Positions 11,890-24,099 are shown, numbered from the stretch's first letter. The stretch is 64,000 nucleotides of DNA from Hypomesus transpacificus (GCF_021917145.1 NC_061081.1:4732966-4796965); one strand, 5' to 3'. Numbers and translations are program-made. Notes: generated by a model from the letters alone, not told the origin.

Positions 11890-12011
11890 AGATGGCTGAG
11901 CGGTTAGGGAATCGGGCAAGTAATCTGAAGGTACCCAGTTCAATTCCCGGCCCTGTACTTACTGTAAGTCACTCTGGATAAGAGCGTCTGCTAAATGACA
12001 AAATGTAAATG
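11890..12011 (+). mobile_element. SINE with internal deletion
   Basis: The tRNA-like head (GATGGCTGAGCGGTTAGGGA and a B box in AGTTCAATTCCCGG) is joined directly to the tail (CTGTACTTACTGTAAGTC, then GGATAAGAGCGTCTGCTAAA). The central CCTTGGGCAAGGCAC segment is missing. Confidence 0.75.
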
Positions 12012-12183
12012 TATCCCACCATGTGCAGGTAAAATACTTAGTTTTCTCGTCCTTTATGGACGTGAGATGTATGTAGCATTGTTTAAAATCCTTACCACGT
12101 AGTTTTGAAGGTCTGGCCTTAATTTCCTTGTTATCGCTACTTGATATTTACGAGATTGATGGAGAAAACCTCAGACTCTTTAA

Positions 12184-13561
12184 CCTGTTCTGGAGACTGT
12201 TAAATGTGCCTAAAAACGCCTAAACAGCATGCCCAAAGTAAATTGAAAGCTGTTCTTGAACCATTTGGAGTACATGCATGTAAATGAACTCTTTTGAAAG
12301 CTGACACTCTGAAGTTATGTTCCTTGTTGTCAGGACCCCTGTCAGTCCTACTGGTGTTGAGTAATAGAAGCTTGAACACAAGGAAAGTGAAAGTTTCTAT
12401 TTCCGCCTGGATTTTGTTTTGAAAACAGAGGCCTGAAGAGGCCTAGAGGTGGTAGGTATTAGCTGGAAGACAGAATTGGACCACAGGTTGAAGCCTTACC
12501 CAATTCAGATCAAAAGTCAAACATAATACCACAATATATTCATATTTGACATATGTTTTTATAAGAGTACATCCAGGCGTTTTCTAAAAGGGCCTTTTGG
12601 AGACTCCAGAATGACCCTTCTAACCAAGGTCAAATTCTTAGGATAAAAAGGTATAATTGTTATCTCTAATGAAAGGTGGTCCTTAGAACTATCATATATA
12701 ACAGCTAAATATTACTGAAACACGAAAACTGAAGCATGAACACATTGGAGTGATTTATCTGATTTCCAGGATTGGCACACAAAGAACACTGACATATTGC
12801 GCAATCGACTTTTATTTTGAAGGCTCCACAAAACCTGGCATATGGGGTATCGCCATTTACAGCTAGCGCTAAGCTACAAGGATAACTAGCTCTTTTCAGA
12901 ATCAGTCCAAGCCAGTTAGAAAAAATTGTGTAGAGGGGGCGGGGGGGGTGGGCGGGGGGCGGGCTGGACGCACAGACCTGGTTGGCTTTAGAGGACTGTC
13001 ACCGGGTTATGGAAGCTCCTATTGGCTAAACCAAGGTGTCTATCTAAAGGTCACAGTGTAGCGGCCATTTTAAGACTATCCCCGTGTTTCTACTTGACCC
13101 AGATCTCATGCTATGAGCTAAAGTGCGTTGAGAGACAGAATTTTTTTTTTTTACGAAGTAACAATGAAGCAACAAGATCGTGGCTATGTGTGGATATAAT
13201 TCTTTGGTTGGACAACTACTCGACATGGTTTGATACTTTGGACCCTTGGGAATGTAAGCAGATGAGGTTTTGATGAGTTGTGTGCATACCTGGACATTCC
13301 TAAGTAATCGAAGGTAAGTACAACTTTTTTCTCTGGCATTGTTGAATGAACGGTCACCGGACAAAGACGTTGACGCTACTTTCTGTTGCAAGTTGAGCTT
13401 GAATTGGTTTATTTCAATGGAAGCACAAGAATCGTAGCTTTCCAACGATGTATAACTTGTGTACTAGTCGAAAAAAATTATTTATGATTTTTAATGCGTA
13501 ATAACTGGGGGAGGAGGGGGCAGTGTTTCGGGCCCGCGGGCGGGCCCGCACGCAAAACAGG
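12184..13561. mobile_element. Possible piggyBac-like non-autonomous element
   Basis: Both edges are TTAA (12180-12183 and 13562-13565). The termini are inverted: CCTGTTCTGG on the left, and CAAAACAGG read inward on the right. TTAA duplications are the hallmark of piggyBac. The inside (1.38 kb) has no transposase frame. It has a G-rich run at 12935-12965 and a C/G palindromic stretch at 13530-13555. The inverted match is short (about 8 bases), so this is a moderate call. I see no other gene in 12010-13980. Confidence 0.45.
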
Positions 13562-14114
13562 TTAAATGTTGATACAAAAAGCGGCCACTTTATTGGTCTA
13601 GCGGCAAGCACGTGTTGATTTCCTCATCACTCATGATCAAAATATAATTACGCGATGAAAGAACTAGTGCTGACTTTAAACACTAATAAAAAAAATAACT
13701 GCAGGATTCCACATGGAGAACTTTTTTTCTCTTGCTCAAAACCAATAGGTGTTTTTATCAGAATCAAAGGAATGTAGTGTCCCTTATATGGGAACGGGAC
13801 GAAACGAAAAACGGCTTCACCTTACGGCCTAATATCAGGATAATGTCTATCAGTACCTGCAATGTTAGTGAAATTCATGACATAATATAGTTGGGAATGC
13901 ATCACATTTGTTTACAACCTAATAAAGGTGTAGAACATTAAAATGGGAATATCTACAAGATGCACACATCTCTATTCTGTTTCCCTAGGTTTGTATCACA
14001 TGGCCTACTCATGCTTTTCCGGGTCTTGATCGAACCTTCCCTGCCATCAATGACGAGTGTAAGGCAAGCTCAGAGAGGCACACTCACTGAGGCAAACGCT
14101 ACCATCCACTCTTC

Positions 14115-15172
14115 AGCCCATCGATGAGCTGTTCCTATTTCTCAATTACCAGAGTCCATCAGTCCACAGTCAGTCGGATCATCACATCATGGAGCAACTT
14201 CTTATATGCGGTGCTTGGCTCAGTGAGGATTTGGATACCTCAGGAGCAGATACAGGAATATTTGCCAGCAGATTTCAAAGACTACCCTGACACTTCTGTC
14301 ATCCTTGACTGCACAGAGTTGAGGTGTCAGTGCCCATCTTCCACGCTCCTCCAGAGTGAGGTATTTTCCAGTCACAAGTCCCACTGCACTCTGAAAGGAC
14401 TCATTGGGATTGCCCCACATGGGGCAACCAGAGGTTTTCTCATTGACGACATTGCACCATGCAAAGTTTACAGGCCAGCATTCCTGTCCGGCAGGTCTCA
14501 GGAGCCGAGTGCACCAGCTGGGCGTAAAAAAGTTGGTCTTAACTCTTACGTCGGTCTTAGCTACATCCGACTTTGTGATTTGAATTTATACCAAGTGCAT
14601 CAAGCTTGACAGACCACGGTCGTAGCTACGTCTGGTCTTAAGATGCGCGTCCTTGTGAAAATGCGAAAGCGACGATCGTTGCCAAGCAACACATTTAAAA
14701 GCCTATTAGAGCCAGTCTACGGGATTATTAGACATTCTCTGAGCCTATCCGAAGTGCGCTCTATAGCTAGCCTATCTCCCTTCAAAACAAGCCATGGGTT
14801 TTTTCAACTTACGCCTGCTCCCCACTAGGCTTAAAATGTACACGCAGGTGCAGCACACAAAGGGCTTAAGTCTAACTGGTGCACTAGTCGTAACTTTAAG
14901 TTAATTGTAACTTTCAGTTCTACGTCGGACGTAGCGTACACCCAGGCGTACGCCCAGCTGGTGCACTCGGCTCCTGATGCCAGCTTGTGATGTTAGGGAG
15001 ACCCAGGCCATTGCACGTCTCAGGGTCCATGGTGAGCGTTTAATTCGGTGGGTAAAGGAGCACAAATTCTTTGACTCGGTAATCCCCCTTCTGCTTTTTG
15101 GAAGCATTAATCAAATTTACACCGTGGCCTGTCTCCTCACAAATTATGAGAACTGGCCTCTTGTAAAAGCAT
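14115..15172 (+). pseudogene. Harbinger/IS5-like (DDE_Tnp_4) transposase relic
   Basis: The first part (14118-14500) reads YFSITRVHQSTVSRIITSW, a helix-turn-helix, then SVILDCTELRCQ with the first catalytic Asp, and FSSHKSHCTLKGLIGI. The second part (14985-15172) reads DVRETQAIARLRVHGERLI with the catalytic Glu region, followed by FGSINQIYTVACLLTNY. These are the usual signatures of fish DDE_Tnp_4 transposases. The middle is truncated and a 480-bp MITE with long TIRs sits between the halves, so the gene is dead. Confidence 0.75.
14498..14977. mobile_element. MITE inserted in the Harbinger-type relic
   Basis: The inverted termini are about 29 bp long: TCAGGAGCCGAGTGCACCAG with GGGCGTA at the left, and its near-exact complement ending in TCCTGA at 14977. 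Inside there are sub-terminal repeats around TACGTCGG and TTAGCTAC. I could not fix the target duplication because the edges are themselves palindromic (TCAGGA/TCCTGA). Confidence 0.7.
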
Positions 15173-15699
15173 AGGCTATGTAAGTGCTTATATTTGCTTT
15201 TATTGTAAATATCTTTGTATAGTGTGCTGATATGTACCAAGGAGTTCATTTAATTTCCTTAATTACATACATACATACATACATTTCAAAACTAATCAGA
15301 CAAGTAAATACTGAGAAAGACATTAAAAAAGAAAAAGTCAAACTTCTCCTTAATGACGTTTGTTGTTTCATTATCAGGGGTAATCCTTTGTATAAACATG
15401 TCCTCTTGTGTGTACACAACAAAGTCACACCAATGACATCCAGAAATCAACATTTGGCCCTGGACTTGCCAAAAGTAAGGATGTGTTTTCCTGAGTTTTC
15501 CCCCGCTGCTCATAATATATGGGCAGTCTACATAGCACATTCGGCTATGTTTATTTTACATTAAAAAACTATTTTGCGCTCAAATAAAGGCCCTATTCAG
15601 CTTTCATTAAGTGTGGAAACCCATAACTAGCATCACATCAATCACAGAAAGTGCATGCATTGGCAGGGCAGCTGTGGTGCGCATATATTTACATTTACA

Positions 15700-17072
15700 A
15701 CACAAGCTCTTCTCCTGCCTGGCCCCCCAATGGTGGAACCAGCTCCCCACCTCCATCAGGGACACTGACTGTCTCCCCACCTTCAAGAAAACGCTCAAGA
15801 CACACTTGTTCCGGGAGTACAACGGCCCTTAGGAATGCTTGGCTGGACCTGATGTTAGTTTTCTCCAGGATCACAATGACTCTTATTGAGTGACTTGTTG
15901 CTCTTGTAGGTTAGTTATAATGAAGTTAAGTCTTGTACTCGCAGTGAAATATTTTACTGTTGATTGTTCTTCTACAGGTACAGCACTTTTTGTGGTTCAT
16001 GATGTTTTAATTTGTAACTTGTATAACTGCATGCTCTTATGGGTCTTCCCTTTGACACTTGTTTAGTTTTTTCACTATGTATGCTTCACAGGGCTCTCAA
16101 GTTTTGAAGACAGGCAAGAGTGACATTCTCAAGGACATTCAAGGGGTCAAAATTAATTAATGAATTGCTTTTTACCTGACATCTTTGAAAGGCAGCAATG
16201 ATTAATGCATCCATGGCCAGGATATAATAATAAAATATGACATTATTTTAAAAGTCAAAGGAATTGGGCCTATTTACATTCCGCACTGGGATCGATCCTG
16301 CCACCTTTGACTTCCCAAGCGGCGCCACTACCAACTACGCCAACGATAAGCTAGATAACCATTGATGCGGGTGGCGTTTTACTTACCTGACGAGTGAGTT
16401 TCACCGATAAACACCGGCTACATCTATGAACTACTTGTTCTGAGCAGGTGTTGTCAGTGAACAGGCTGTAAAACTGTTGGTTAAGAGACTCGTGAAAAGC
16501 TGATGCTAATTATCAGGGATTTTTTTTGTCAAGTTGTCATTGTTTGTGTCAAACAAGTTGTGAATTTGTTGTAACATTAAAACAGGAGATCATGACTGTG
16601 CTCAAAGTGATGCTTGAGCTCCAGCGGTTTGCTTTGTAGGTGAACAAAACTTTCGAAAAATTACAGGATATGCTTTTTTTCCATTGGTTGTTGCATTAAA
16701 TCTTACCCAGATACAATGGTGCTATTTTCCGATTGGCTATTGTATAGACCCTTTCTTTTTTTTGATGCCGGTTCCATAGTGAGAGTGGGGCGACCAGAGG
16801 AATTTTGGTTGGGTGCTGCGGCATATTAACTATATTATTTTAAAAAGAAATCGGCGTGAGAAATACAATGTGTGGCGGGAGGGCGTGACTAAAGACCGAA
16901 AAGAGTGACTGTCACTCTCAATGCGTGACACTTGAGAGCCCTGGCTTAATGTTTTGGCTGCTTGCAATGTTTGGGACTACCTCGTTGTTATGATCAGTGA
17001 CCTATGCTCTTTTGTAAAGCTCTCTCTCGGAAGTCGCTTTGGATAAAAGCGTCTGCTAAATGCATACATTTA
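15700..17072 (+). mobile_element. L2-type LINE 3' end, split by a MITE
   Basis: The 5' part encodes the L2 C-terminus ([21 protein letters not shown], then FREYNG). It is followed by the L2 3' UTR and the tail GAAGTCGCTTTGGATAAAAG with CGTCTGCTAAATG at 17035-17067. The UTR is interrupted at about 16090-16942 by another element. The same C-terminus and UTR occur in the larger L2 copy ending at about 42600 and in the fragments at 19868-20110 and 32459-32655. Confidence 0.75.
16090..16942. mobile_element. hAT-like MITE inside the L2 tail
   Basis: The termini are AGGGCTCTCAAGT and its complement ACTTGAGAGCCCT, with further inner matches (GAGTGACA against TGTCACTC). The flanks TGCTTCAC and GGCTTAAT are a weak 8-bp match. 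No transposase frame is visible. It interrupts an L2 3' UTR that continues on the far side. Confidence 0.6.
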
Positions 17073-17078
17073 AATTCA

Positions 17079-17262
17079 CATTTAGTCATTTAGCAGACGC
17101 TCTTATCCAGAGCGACTTACAGTAAGTACAGGGACATTCCCCCTGAGGCAAGTAGGGTGAAGTGCCTTGCCCAAGGACACAACGTAATTTGGCATGTCCA
17201 GGAATCAAACCGGCAACCTTCTGATTAATAGCCCGATTCTCTAACCGCTCAGCCATCTGATA
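17079..17262 (-). mobile_element. tRNA-derived SINE, full length
   Basis: It has the same structure as the SINE at 4795-4989 in the same orientation: tail CATTTAGTCATTTAGCAGAC first on the plus strand, central GTGCCTTGCCCAAGGACAC, and the tRNA-like head ending CCGCTCAGCCATCTGA. It abuts the L2 tail at 17035-17070, whose final bases are the same sequence in the opposite orientation. Together they form a natural inverted repeat. Confidence 0.8.
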
Positions 17263-17599
17263 TATGGTGGCCGGTTCTGGTGGGCCGGTCTGGATCCAGA
17301 AGTCCAGGGCCTAATTTTACTCCCAGTTAATTCCTGCCAAACCCTGATCAACCACCGTCAACCAGCAGTTTAGGGACCGATAGACAGCAGAGAACCACCA
17401 CCTCTGAATAGGTGTTGCATTGGGATGCTGCTGTTGTGTTATTGGTATTAAAGTTATATGTTTGGTAATAAAAAGTTAAACTGGCAAAAACAAACGTCAA
17501 ATTATGCTTAGGGCACCAAAATGGCTAGCAGCGGCACTGCAGGATTGAATCGAGGCTCCTATTCAATTCGAGTTGGCCGGCCAAACTGAGTAATCAGGG

Positions 17600-18535
17600 A
17601 AGAAGGGTCTTAGTCAGGGAGGTGACCAAGACTGACAGAGCTCCAGCGATGTTCTGTGAAGAGAGGAGAATCTTGGACAACCATCTCTGCAGCACCACCA
17701 ATCAGGCCTGTTAATTGTAGAGTGGCCGGACGGAAGCCACTCTTCCAGAAGAAGGCACATGACAGCCCATCTGGAGTGTGTGAAAAGGCTCCAGAAGGGC
17801 TCTTTCACCATGAGAAACAAAGTTCTCTATGAAACAAAGATTGAACTCTTGGGCCTGAATGCCAAGCGTCATGTCTGGTGGAAACCATGCACCGCTCATC
17901 AACTGACCAATACCATCCCTACAGGGAGGCATGTTGGTGGCAGCATCATGCTGTGGGGATGTTTTTCAGCATCAGGAACTGGGAGACTAGTCATGATCCA
18001 GGGGAAAGATGAATGCTGCAATGGTTCGGCCGAGGTCCATCTTCCAACAGGACGACAACCCTAAGCAAGTTAACAAAGGAGTGGCTTCGGGACAAAACTG
18101 TGACTGCCCTTGATTGGCCCAGCCAGAGCCCAGACAAGAACCTGATTGAACATCTCTGGAGAAATCTGAAAATGGGTGTGAACCGACACTACCCATCCAA
18201 CCTGATGGAGCTTGAATGGCCCTGCAAAAAAATGGGAGAAACTGCCCAAAGATTGGTGTGCCAAGTTTGTAGTATCATACTCAGAAAGACTTGAGGCTGT
18301 AACTGTTGCCAAAGGTGCCTCAACACAGTATTAAGCAAAGGCTGTGAATACTTATGTAAATTTATATATTTTTGCTAATCTATTAAAAATATTTAAACAA
18401 ACTTTTTTCACTTTGTTATTATGGTGTATTGTGTGTAGAATTGAGGAAAAACATGAAATGAATCAATTTTGGAATAAGGCTGTAACATAACAAAATGTGG
18501 AAAAAGTGAAGTGAATACTTTCCGGATACACTGTA
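17600..18535 (+). pseudogene. Tc1 transposon relic
   Basis: Several frames together read as a Tc1-like transposase remnant: LECVKRLQKGSFTMRNKVLY, VGGSIMLWGCFSASGTG, and in another frame IGPARAQTRT followed by the NLIEH-like region. The right end carries the typical Tc1 3' text (ACTTATGTAAATTTATATAT, then GAATACTTTCCGGATACACT near 18515-18535). There are multiple stops and frameshifts, so this is an old inactive copy. Confidence 0.7.
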
Positions 18536-18539
18536 TGTA

Positions 18540-19865
18540 TCTGTTCTAGCAGGCAGTCCTTGCGAGTTCTCAAAGTGACTTTGTTGGGATGGACTGTGCA
18601 ATGTGTTGTTTCAAAGTTGTGAAAATGTTGTTTTCAGTCCGGCACTTGAATGTATGTATGTATGCTTGAATGCATACTAGTTTGTGGTGGACTGGGTCAC
18701 GTCAACATTCTCAAAGTATTTTGTATTGTATCTACCTGCAACAATAAACTCAGTTACAGCCAATGTTAAAACTTCAACTTTAGTACCATTTTGTGCTTGA
18801 TCAGGGCCCTGACCTTGGGGATACCTGGGGCTGAAACACTGGCGTGTCAGTGAGGAAATATAATTTCACCCTCAATGACCTGGCCACAGTTGACACCCTT
18901 TCAATACATGTCAAGTTTGGGTCCTCTGTTCATGCTCAAATGCTGTATATCCTACTCTAGATCTGAGAAAAGCCACAAATGCAAAGGTGGATATAAGGTC
19001 ATTTTTAAGAAATCACACAAAATATTTTTGTCACCACTGTTTTATTGATGATTGGAAGCATTACTTGCAAAGTGTCTTCCAATTGGATGTGATAGGGTTA
19101 ATATCTCCAAAGACAACCTTTAGACAACCCTGTAAAACATTTATATATTTTTGCAAATGCTGTTTAAAAAAGTGTTTTTTACCTGTGAAATAAGATCTTG
19201 AATTCAACTTTTACTCGTCAACCAACCAAACACTTTACAGTATATCTCATTCGCTTCGGTATATTTTTTAAATCATCCTTAACATTAGCAAAACAGTAGC
19301 ATTTATCAAAATAATTAGTACAAAGTGCTATCAGAATGACAAGTCCTTGTCTCATTCTTAACAAACAAGATGGTTAACATGCTTAACCATGTTGTCAATA
19401 CAACAGTGTACTCTGTAAGCAGTTTCTGTTGTAAACTTTAGCTAAGGTTTTGATGACAATGATTGAAAATGCTAAAGGCTGCACTTTTTGTGTATGGCAT
19501 ATCAATTTCAACAGAACAAAGCTACACATTACATACGTGTAAGTGGGAGATTGCTTGCAAGAGTTTGGACAGGATTCACAGTCACACTTCTACTGTTTGT
19601 ACGGTTGTTGAAAGGACCATGTCAATGTTATACAGAAAAAAAGGACAAAACTGTTTTACTGCACTGCATAGCACAAAGGGAAAAAAACAATTAACAGAAA
19701 TGTAAACATAGGAAATACCCCTTCAGCAGAACTGTATATGCAATGCTGGTATGTTAAGACATTACTAACTTCAAAAGAGAACCAGTATAACACATTTTAA
19801 TCAACATGACATAAGCAATTGATAATGTAGGAAAAATAAGCTAATTTTCTGTAATAATTTGCAAG
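18540..19865. other. No gene recognised
   Basis: This is A+T-rich DNA with short open frames only. A short duplicated ATGTATGT run lies at about 18650. I see no transposon termini or coding motifs that I can support. Confidence 0.4.
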
Positions 19866-19867
19866 AA

Positions 19868-20110
19868 GTTCCGGAAGTACAACGGCACTTAAGAATGATT
19901 GGCTGGATGTTAGTTTTCTCCCAGGATCACCATGACTCTTATTGAGAGACTTATTGCTCTTGTTGGTTTGTTGTAACTGTCTTAAAATTATTGTACTTGC
20001 TGTGAAATATATTATAGTTGCTTGCTTTTTCCACAGGTACACTCTTGTACTTTTGAGGTTCTTGCTGTTTAATTGGGTGTGCTTTGCCTTCGGCAAGGGC
20101 ACAACCATTG
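19868..20110 (+). mobile_element. L2 LINE 3' UTR fragment
   Basis: It begins with the L2 C-terminal text (TTCCGGAAGTACAACGGCAC), followed by the UTR phrase with GACTCTTATTGAGAGACTTA. It matches 15810-16030 and 42185-42380. It is cut off by the left end of the Tc1 element at 20125. Confidence 0.65.
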
Positions 20111-20561
20111 TTATCTCACATATACAGTGCCCTCCAAAAGTATTGGAACAGTGAGGCCAATTCCTTTATTTTTGCTGTAGACTGAAAACATTTGGGCTTG
20201 ACATCAAACGATGAATGTGAAACCAGAGATCAACGTTTCAGCTTTTATTTCCAGGTATTTACATCAGGATCTGATGCACAAATTAGAAAATATCACCTTT
20301 TTGTTCGAACCCACCCATTTGTCACGTGAGCAAAAGTATTGGAACATATGACTGACAGGTGTGTTTTGTTGCCCAGGTGTGTCCTATTACATACATTATT
20401 CAATCAATAAATACCACTGAATGTCTACACTCAGGTTCAGATTGGGTAAGATAGGTTTTGTCTATGCAGACTGTATTCAGAGGTGAAAACAACATGAAAA
20501 CCGGAGCGCTGTCTTTGGGTGAAAAACAAGCAATTGTGAGTCTTAGAGAAGATGGAAAATC

Positions 20562-21276
20562 TATGGAGTTAGATTTGTTTCATAATTCAAACAAACAAAC
20601 GCAACACGATTCAAACAAACTTAACACGATCCAAACAAACGTAACACGATTCATACAAACATAACACGATTCAAACAAACAAACGTAACACGTTTCAAAC
20701 AAACGTAACACGATTTACAAATGTATTTCGTGATGCTTAAATGTAACGCGATTCACAAATAAATGACCCTATTACATTCGTTTGCAACCTGACAAACACA
20801 AGTTACAAATCCCTGCATTCGTTGGTGTGAATCCCTGCATTCGTTCGTGTGAATCCCTGCATTCGTTCGTATGGATTTTTGGAACTTTCCTGACGCGCTT
20901 AGATTCACAAATGCATTTTTTCTAAAAGATATCCTCTGCAGCCTATCAGATGTCTCCAATTTTAGCCAATCACATATGGACTACAACGACCTTACCCGCC
21001 ATAGTAACGGACTTGACATCACGAACAATGGCGTCTGGTGGTAGCCGCCCACCAAATGTAAGTGAAATATAGCTTGTTAATCTTATTAAACCGATTATCA
21101 TACGTGATTGAATATTCTTGAGAATGGCAGGATCCATGTTTAGTCATTTTAAGTGTTTCCTAGGCTAACGTTTAGCAAGCTAGCTAGTCAATGTCTAACT
21201 TAACCTGGGCTTGCTAGCTAACATTGATGGATACAGTACAGTACTGTACGATTGATGCATTAGTTTGCGGTCAAGC
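20562..21276 (+). repeat. Left TIR: binding-site array, promoter, first exon
   Basis: The outer 160 bp is an array of 7-8 copies of a unit of about 20 bp, AACACGATTCAAACAAACGT, a plausible transposase binding array. Next come three copies of a unit around AATCCCTGCATTCGTTCGTG (20810-20870). The inner half has a promoter-like stretch with CCAAT (20966-20970) and a CRE-like TGACATCACG (21014-21023). The ATG at 21028 opens a 30-nt first exon with a consensus donor GTAAGT at 21058. The repeat continues 219 bp into the intron and ends at 21276. Confidence 0.9.
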
Positions 21277-23926
21277 TAGGTGGAGTGTGGCAGGTCAAAA
21301 TAATAAAATTGTGTGGCAGTAGCTTGGTAGTTAAGCATTGGTAGCTAGAAATTTGTACAGTATAGCAGACATCTGAATGTTGGGATGGCCCATTCAGTTG
21401 AATTTAGGATAATATTCTGTCGAATTCTGAAGCACCTTATGTGTGTCTGTGCACTCATGTTTATTTGTTTGTCTGTCTGTCTATCTTTCCCTAGGATTCG
21501 CTGAAGTATTTTATTTTGAGAAGATTACATGATCGAGTTGTGCGGATCTTGGAAAGGCAACCTCTGGACCTAGATGGTCTACAGTTTGCTTGCCATCAGG
21601 AACATGTTTTGTTGAGCGCTCTAGCTGAAGTAGTAGTTGTACACGAGGACATACTCTCAGCACTCTCAGATCTTATTATTGCTATCCAGCAACAAATGGA
21701 AAGTCGGCAGACATTTGTGATTCTGGAATTTGAAAGAAGTTCTGGACGTGGCCGTCCAAGATTTACAATTTCAGAAGATGCACTCACACATCTAGTTGAA
21801 ATGGCTCTGCCTTTAAATATCATTGCCAAGCTTCTGGGTGTGTCTAGAACAACAGTACACAGGCGGATGAAAGAACTCAATCTATCTTTAAGGGCCTTAT
21901 ACAGTAGTTGCAGTGACAATGAATTGGATTATTTGATCACAGAAATTAAAAACACAATGCCAGATGCTGGTTATCGTGTTGTCCGAGGTGCTCTCCTTGC
22001 ACAGGGACACAAAATACAATGGGATAGGTTGCATGCGTCCATGCATCGCGTAGATAGTGTTGGTGTGTTCTCCAGGCTGACTGGTCTTGGATGTGTGGTC
22101 AGAAGAACATACAATGTTCCTTATCCAAAGTATTTGGTGCACATTGACACCAATCACAAGCTAATCAGGTATAACTGATTCATATCTGTATATCAATTTG
22201 TCAGTTTATTAACATGTAAAAAATTGTGTAGTTTGTATTTTGTATAACATCACTGTATGTCATATCATCGATAGACCATAGTAACCAGAACAGTATGAAT
22301 TTAACATTGTTCTAGAAACCATGAACCCATTTTTCTCTGCTAAGATGCAGATATTGTATCATGAGACCTATGCTGTTGAAAATGTTGTGTATTGTGTTTA
22401 AAAGACACTTAACAGTTGTTCATATACTGTTAAAGCTAATACAATTTATTTTAATAAAGGTACAACTTTGTCATCTTTGGGGGAATAGATGGCTACTCAA
22501 GGAAGGTAAGAATGCTTACTGTTGAATACCATCTTATACTATGTCTTAATCAAAATAAATGGAATGATCAACACTTTTCAGACGGATGCAACTTCCATTT
22601 GGGCATATGTTGTTTTGCTCGGGGCAGTGTAGTACAGAAATCTCTGTTCCTCATGTTGGATAGAAAACTGACCAATCAAAGTACTAACCTACTGTACTAT
22701 TTGTGAATGTATGTGAGGTTATGTATCTAAAGGTAGCAGACAATAACCGCTCTGACACACACGTGGCCTTTTTCACTGAAGCTGTCAATGAGCATGGTTT
22801 CCCTCTGAGGTATTCACATTTCAATTGTCATCCTTAGTATTATTGCAGAGGTCATCATAGAATTTAGATGTTCAGATATTAGTTTAAACCTAACATATCT
22901 TTTTAACATCATCGCCAATATGGAGCTATTCTTGTGTTTGTAATATTTGCACTACATAACTTTCAAAACTGTATGAGGCAATTTACATGTTATATTTTCA
23001 GAGTGAGAGGAGATCATGGAGGAGAAAACGTGGGAGTTGCTGAACTGATGTATAGAGTTCGTGGAACTGAAACCAACAGCTTCATTGCTGGAAAAAGCGT
23101 GCATAACCAACGGTGAGTTAAACCTAATTTTATGAAGAATTATATTGACAAAAAAGATTTCTGTTAACTGACCTCAATGATCCATTGCAAGACACATGGA
23201 TATTAAGTAATTGTAATGTAAATGCTTTTTTCCAATACAGAATTGAGCGCCTCTGGCGTGATGTGTTCATGAGTGTTACAGGTGTATATTACAACGCCCT
23301 GCACACTCTAGAGGATCAATACTTGCTCGATATCAGCAACATCCTGCACATGTTCTGCTGCCACTACGTTTTCCTGCCACGTATCCAGGCCAGCCTGAAT
23401 GTCTTCCATGAGGCCTGGGATAACCATCCCATTAGGACAGAGCAAAACCTGACACCAAATCAGTTGTGGCAGGTGGGCCAGGCCTTGAATCCCGTTGCAG
23501 ATCCTCTTCCTGAGGTAAATGGTGATTTGTTAAAACATCTAATTACCATAATGTCTTGTTAGTCATTTATAAATTAAAAACTGACACCCTAAAAGCCAGA
23601 ACTTTAAACCATAACCATTCATTGATCAGTTTTATACATGGTAGTGGTAATGGTTTCAGTTGGTTTACTTAACATTTGTTGTGCTTATATCTAATATCTA
23701 TCTTTGTCAGGCTATACTTGTACCAGAAGTCGAATGGGAGGAGAGCGTCTACATCAGTGAGCCACACCCTGGTGTCAATGTCCCTGTGCTGGACAGCCCA
23801 CTCTCAGATGAAGAAATGGTGCAACTTCAAGACGCCATTGAACCATTACAATACTCTGAAAGTTTTGGAGTTGACATTTATGTCAACACAGTCCAGTTTG
23901 TTGAGAATTTACTTGAGGCAAGATAA
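21028..23926 (+). CDS. DDE (rve/integrase-like) transposase, 7 exons
   Basis: Exons: 21028-21057, 21495-22168, 22460-22505, 22733-22809, 23002-23112, 23241-23514 and 23711-23926. All introns are GT-AG and the joined frame is 475 codons ending in TAA. Exon 1 ([10 protein letters not shown]) lies in the left TIR. Residues about 97-138 hold [12 protein letters not shown] and a helix-turn-helix ([20 protein letters not shown]) for DNA binding. The catalytic core has Asp228 ([10 protein letters not shown]), Asp280 (RGDHGGEN) and Glu315 (IERLW), i.e. D-51-D-34-E, as in retroviral-integrase and IS3-type enzymes. It is inferred to cut and join the element's own TIRs in the nucleus. The acidic C-terminus (last 70 residues) has no known motif. 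A variant poly(A) signal ATTAAA lies at 24037. Confidence 0.9.
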
Positions 23927-24036
23927 ATATAAAATGAAATAATAATTATAAGAGGGTCTGATAAATGACTGAAATGTAAATAATAATCATAAACATATCT
24001 TAATGAAACTGCATAGGTGGCTGTACATAGATAACT

Positions 24037-24042
24037 ATTAAA
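24037..24042 (+). terminator. Candidate poly(A) signal ATTAAA of transposase gene
   Basis: ATTAAA lies 111 bp after the transposase stop codon. The opposing gene's AATAAA (24094-24099, minus strand) lies just beyond it, so the two transcripts would end within about 60 bp of each other in a 358-bp space between stop codons. Inferred from sequence only. Confidence 0.5.
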
Positions 24043-24093
24043 CACCTGCTTGACGATCAGAAAACAGGATGTTTTGTCACCGGGAACTCTTTC

Positions 24094-24099
24094 TTTATT
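24094..24099 (-). terminator. Candidate poly(A) signal AATAAA of ligase gene
   Basis: TTTATT on the plus strand reads AATAAA on the minus strand, about 186 bp beyond the ligase stop codon. It faces the ATTAAA signal of the transposase gene at 24037. Confidence 0.5.

Noticed and set aside
12935..12965. G-quadruplex regulatory site
   Set aside because: A G-rich run exists, but it is in a probable non-autonomous element with no nearby gene.
20753..20959. 68-codon frame found in both TIRs
   Set aside because: It lies in the sub-terminal repeats upstream of exon 1 on the strand opposite to the gene in each TIR. It has no homology that I know and is explained by the repeat AATCCCTGCATTCG; translation is not supported.
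21495..23926. Retroviral or Ty3-type pol gene
   Set aside because: The DDE core is integrase-like, but there is no reverse transcriptase, protease or LTR. The gene is spliced and lies between TIRs with a 6-bp duplication, so it is a DNA transposon.
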